Source: JAFAGX01 sp035622175 (lineage in GTDB: Bacteria > Acidobacteriota > Terriglobia > Terriglobales > Acidobacteriaceae). From it: a stretch of 64,000 nucleotides of DNA. The stretch spans positions 37,279-101,278 of the forward strand of contig DASPVV010000005.1 in assembly GCA_035622175.1 (NCBI GenBank). Direction: 5' to 3'. A model generated the notes under the pieces. That model was not told where the DNA came from. It saw nothing but the letters and a program-made list of their open reading frames with translations, and made no database searches. Below, in pieces: positions 61,555-64,000 of the stretch. The stretch's first letter is position 1. Every line of letters starts with the position of its first letter. Made by a program: the position numbers and the translations under genes.

Positions 61555-63320
61555 ACACGAAGGCACTCGCGATGGAACCGGAAGAATCGGCGTTGAATGA
61601 GCTTCAAGATCGTTCTTGGTGCTGGCATCGGGATGCCGCCATTGCGCTGCTGCTTGCGGTCCTGGCGTTTGCCGTTCGGTTGAATCACGTGGACTTTAAC
61701 AGCCTGTCTGAGGACGAGTCGGCAAAGTGGGCGGCCATTCAGGAATATCGTCACGGACACTTCGTGGGTGTCAATAGTGAGCACCCCATGATGCTGAAGG
61801 TGCTGGCCTGGGGCAGTCTGGCGGCGGGTGAGCACTGGAACCGTCTGGCCTCGCTCCATGGCTGGCCCGCTATGAGCCCCGAGGGCTGGCTTCGGTTTCC
61901 TAACGTTCTCTTGGGTGCAGCGACGGCTGCAATCCTTTTTCTGTTTTGTCGACGCCTGATGGAGGTTGTGGGGTCATTCGCGGCGGGCTTTTTCTGGGCA
62001 GTTTCCCCATTGGCAGTTGCATTAAACCGGCTTGCCAAAGAGGAAACGCCGCTCACCTTCTTCACTCTTCTGGCTTGTTACTTCTACTGCCGGGCCCAAC
62101 AGGCAGATTCGGGCGAAAGTGCACGCCGATGGTATGACCTGAGTGCGATTGGGTTTGGACTGGCTTTTGCGTCGCAATACATTCTTCACCTTCTTGGCTT
62201 AAATGCGCTGGCTTGGCTTCTTGCCGGAAAAATGGGGCTTACTCGCAATCCTTTGCGGTTCAGGTACGGGCGATTCTTCCTCGTGATATGCCTGACCTTC
62301 ATTCTGGTGAACCCGGTCGTTCTCTTCCCGAGTAATTTCAGCGCTATCCTGCATTGGCTTCACCATGACGGCGTCGTGCACAGTGGTTACGACTTCGACG
62401 GCACGCTCTATCTGAACTTTCCCTCGCGTCTGCTTGCAGGAGTTCCATGGACTTTCTATTTCTGGCTTCTGTTGATCAAGACCCCCATTCCAATTCTGGT
62501 GGCCGTTATTGCCGGTAGCATCGTGCTGCTGCGAGAGCGTCGGACCTTTGCATCTTGCTTTTTTCTTGTCCTCGGAGTACTGCAGTTGGCCGGACTTTCG
62601 GTTTCTGGTGCAAAGTGGGTGCGTTATTCACTCCCGATGCTGCCATTTCTTTTTCTGGCTGGCGGTTATGCGGTGCAAGCGACCTGGGACCGCGTGAGGG
62701 AAACGAAAATGTCGCTAGCCTTTGTTGCGCTGGCCTCTGCCACTCTGTTTGCCGTGCCTTTGCTTGAATTGCACACGTGGTCTCCGTACTACTCCTTCTA
62801 TTTGAATGCGATTGGCGGGGGCCAGAAAAATATTGCCCGTTACTTTGGGCAAGATGAGGTTTCGGAGTTCGACACACGGGAAGTAGCGCAGCAGATCTGT
62901 TCCAGCGCACACGCGGGCACCCGGCTCGCGACCGCCAGGCCGATGAGCATGGCCTATTACGTAGAGAATTGCGGTCGCACAGACATTGAGGTTGTGCCCC
63001 TTTACGACAGCCATTATGTACCCCGGGAAGGAGACATGATCGTTCTTGAGCCATCCCGGCGGTTCTTCGAGACACAAAGATTCTTCGATGTTCTCGGAAA
63101 ATCTGACATGTCTCACCGTGAAGTCCGCGTCGGACCGCTTCTCGCGAGCACGATTTATCTCTTCGACAGATCCACGCCACAAACTACTGGCCAAGAACAA
63201 TGGACGCTCACTGAGCTGCGGAAGTCACCTTCTGAACTCGAGACAAAAACTCACAAGCCAGATTTTGCGACCATGAACACTGTTGTTGCTTTCCTCCGTC
63301 TCCCATGGAGAAACAAATGA
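61551..63320 (+). CDS. GT39/ArnT-like membrane glycosyltransferase
   Basis: A 589-residue protein with about ten membrane segments and a soluble C-terminal part. The first outer loop has 'DFNSLSEDESAKWAAIQEYR' (Asp-Glu GT-C motif), followed by 'HPMMLKVLAWGSLAAGEHWN' and 'VALNRLAKEETPLTFFTLLA' (shown in part as 'NRLAKEETPLTFF'), characteristic of dolichyl/undecaprenyl-phosphate sugar-using GT-C enzymes such as PMT and ArnT. 'SGYDFDGTLYLNFPSRLLAG' is another loop. It should transfer the sugar made by the upstream GT2 to lipid or protein outside the membrane. ATG 61551 overlaps the GT2 stop, and GTG 61542 is an alternative. Confidence 0.88.
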   Translation: MNTKALAMEPEESALNELQDRSWCWHRDAAIALLLAVLAFAVRLNHVDFNSLSEDESAKWAAIQEYRHGHFVGVNSEHPMMLKVLAWGSLAAGEHWNRLASLHGWPAMSPEGWLRFPNVLLGAATAAILFLFCRRLMEVVGSFAAGFFWAVSPLAVALNRLAKEETPLTFFTLLACYFYCRAQQADSGESARRWYDLSAIGFGLAFASQYILHLLGLNALAWLLAGKMGLTRNPLRFRYGRFFLVICLTFILVNPVVLFPSNFSAILHWLHHDGVVHSGYDFDGTLYLNFPSRLLAGVPWTFYFWLLLIKTPIPILVAVIAGSIVLLRERRTFASCFFLVLGVLQLAGLSVSGAKWVRYSLPMLPFLFLAGGYAVQATWDRVRETKMSLAFVALASATLFAVPLLELHTWSPYYSFYLNAIGGGQKNIARYFGQDEVSEFDTREVAQQICSSAHAGTRLATARPMSMAYYVENCGRTDIEVVPLYDSHYVPREGDMIVLEPSRRFFETQRFFDVLGKSDMSHREVRVGPLLASTIYLFDRSTPQTTGQEQWTLTELRKSPSELETKTHKPDFATMNTVVAFLRLPWRNK

Positions 63321-64000
63321 TGATTCGGTTTTCCCAAGCTTCTAACTTTCACGCAGGGCGGTTTCTACCCACGTTGGCTTTGCTGGCTGTCTGCATTCCG
63401 GCGGTCTCACAGCAGGCCACCATGTCGGCCCCACTAAGCGCTGATGAAGTCATGCAGCGCGTCGCGCAGACGAATGAACAGCGCGCTAGTGCGCTCGAAA
63501 CCTACTCAAGTATCCGAACTTACCATCTCGAGTGCCACTGCGTATCGCACAAGACGGCAGACATGATCGTTCGGGCCGAATACGAAGCGCCCAATAAGAA
63601 GGTATTCACGATCGTGTCAGAGAGCGGATCGGGCACCGTGCGGAATCGCGTGTTTAAGAAACTCCTTGAGGCCGAGCAGGAGTCCATGCGCGAAGAGAAT
63701 CAGGAGCGTTCGGCCATCACTCCTCAGAACTACACATTTCAACTCACGGATTACCAGAAGATCGATGGGAATGAGTTCTATGTGCTTGAGGCACGCCCGC
63801 TGAACAAAAACAAGTTTCTCTTTCGCGGGCGCCTCTGGGTCGATGCGAAAGCCTTTGCTATCGCTCAAGTCCAGGGCGAGCCGGCCGTCAATCCTTCGTG
63901 GTGGACGGTGAAGACCGACTTCAAACGCAGTTATCAGAAAATCGGCAACTTCTGGCTGCCTGAATCAAACGAGAGCGAGACGAAGGTGCGCATTTTTGGC
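63317..64000 (+). CDS. LolA-fold outer-membrane lipoprotein-sorting-like protein (runs off right edge)
   Basis: 228 codons from ATG 63317 (or 63320) to the window end without a stop, so the C-terminus is missing. The start overlaps the stop of the GT39-like gene (ATGATG). A signal peptide ends near 'PAVSQQ'. The mature part has 'DEVMQRVAQTNEQRASALET' (amphipathic helix), 'YHLECHCVSHKTADMIVRAE', 'TIVSESGSGTVRNRVFKKLL' and 'GRLWVDAKAFAIAQVQGEPA', a set typical of DUF4292/LolA-like beta-sheet proteins that bind lipids. Such proteins often accompany glycosyltransferase or efflux genes in Acidobacteriota. A role in carrying or sensing a glycolipid is inference. Confidence 0.7.
   Translation, partial: MMIRFSQASNFHAGRFLPTLALLAVCIPAVSQQATMSAPLSADEVMQRVAQTNEQRASALETYSSIRTYHLECHCVSHKTADMIVRAEYEAPNKKVFTIVSESGSGTVRNRVFKKLLEAEQESMREENQERSAITPQNYTFQLTDYQKIDGNEFYVLEARPLNKNKFLFRGRLWVDAKAFAIAQVQGEPAVNPSWWTVKTDFKRSYQKIGNFWLPESNESETKVRIFG

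Overview
The window looks like one contiguous piece of a GC-rich bacterial chromosome, most likely from the phylum Acidobacteriota (Terriglobia-like soil bacteria). The basis is the tandem secreted von Willebrand factor A proteins of the 'VWFA-related Acidobacterial' type, the fused MFS/spermidine-synthase-like proteins, TPR-bearing GT-C membrane enzymes, paired M16 peptidases and the general soil-acidobacterial gene style. No rRNA operon, CRISPR array, phage or intact insertion sequence is visible. There is one tRNA, the initiator tRNA-fMet.

Layout. 1-9.6 kb is a cell-surface region: a YfhO-like membrane protein cut by the left edge, a type IV pilin with a sigma-54-like promoter and a strong terminator, two TMTC-like GT-C/TPR membrane glycosyltransferases, an unassigned polytopic membrane protein and a PAP2/inositolphosphotransferase-like lipid phosphatase. 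9.9-17.4 kb holds an SPL-like radical SAM protein, a fused membrane/spermidine-synthase-like protein and a translationally coupled pair of M16 peptidases (one with zinc site, one without). 17.5-24.3 kb is DNA-centred plus lipid: a stand-alone LigD polymerase domain, a DUF72 protein, XerD and XerC side by side, and a three-domain adenylation-ACP-acyltransferase protein.

24.4-43.3 kb is mostly housekeeping: secA, a YVTN beta-propeller coupled to aroF (DAHP synthase), an orphan C-terminal fragment, a zinc alcohol dehydrogenase, an OmpA-like protein, a second spermidine-synthase-like fusion, endonuclease IV (nfo), leuS, a membrane protein, guaA, a LacD-type aldolase and rph. 43.6-50.2 kb has a PadR regulator with an autoregulatory-looking operator, wedged between rph and gerM, then gerM-amidase-DUF1015 and two overlapping VWA proteins. 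50.2-57 kb carries a cysteine/cystathionine synthase, a CPBP protease, a cystathionine gamma-synthase/lyase, a methyltransferase, cutA, an FtsB-like divisome protein, a small secreted Cys/His protein and thiG.

57.4-64 kb holds a long-chain acyl-CoA ligase, the tRNA-fMet, a gene remnant abutting a repeat cluster, and a glycosyltransferase operon (secreted CarboxypepD_reg-like protein, GT2, GT39-like, LolA-fold protein cut by the right edge). The coherent themes are envelope glycan and pilus assembly at both ends, secretion and peptidoglycan maintenance in the middle, and sulfur amino acid metabolism near 50-53 kb. No complete new defence or biosynthetic system is evident. The most interesting candidates are the pilin/TMTC-like pair as a possible pilin O-glycosylation module, the spermidine-synthase-like fusions with altered active sites, and the scarred tRNA-fMet flank.
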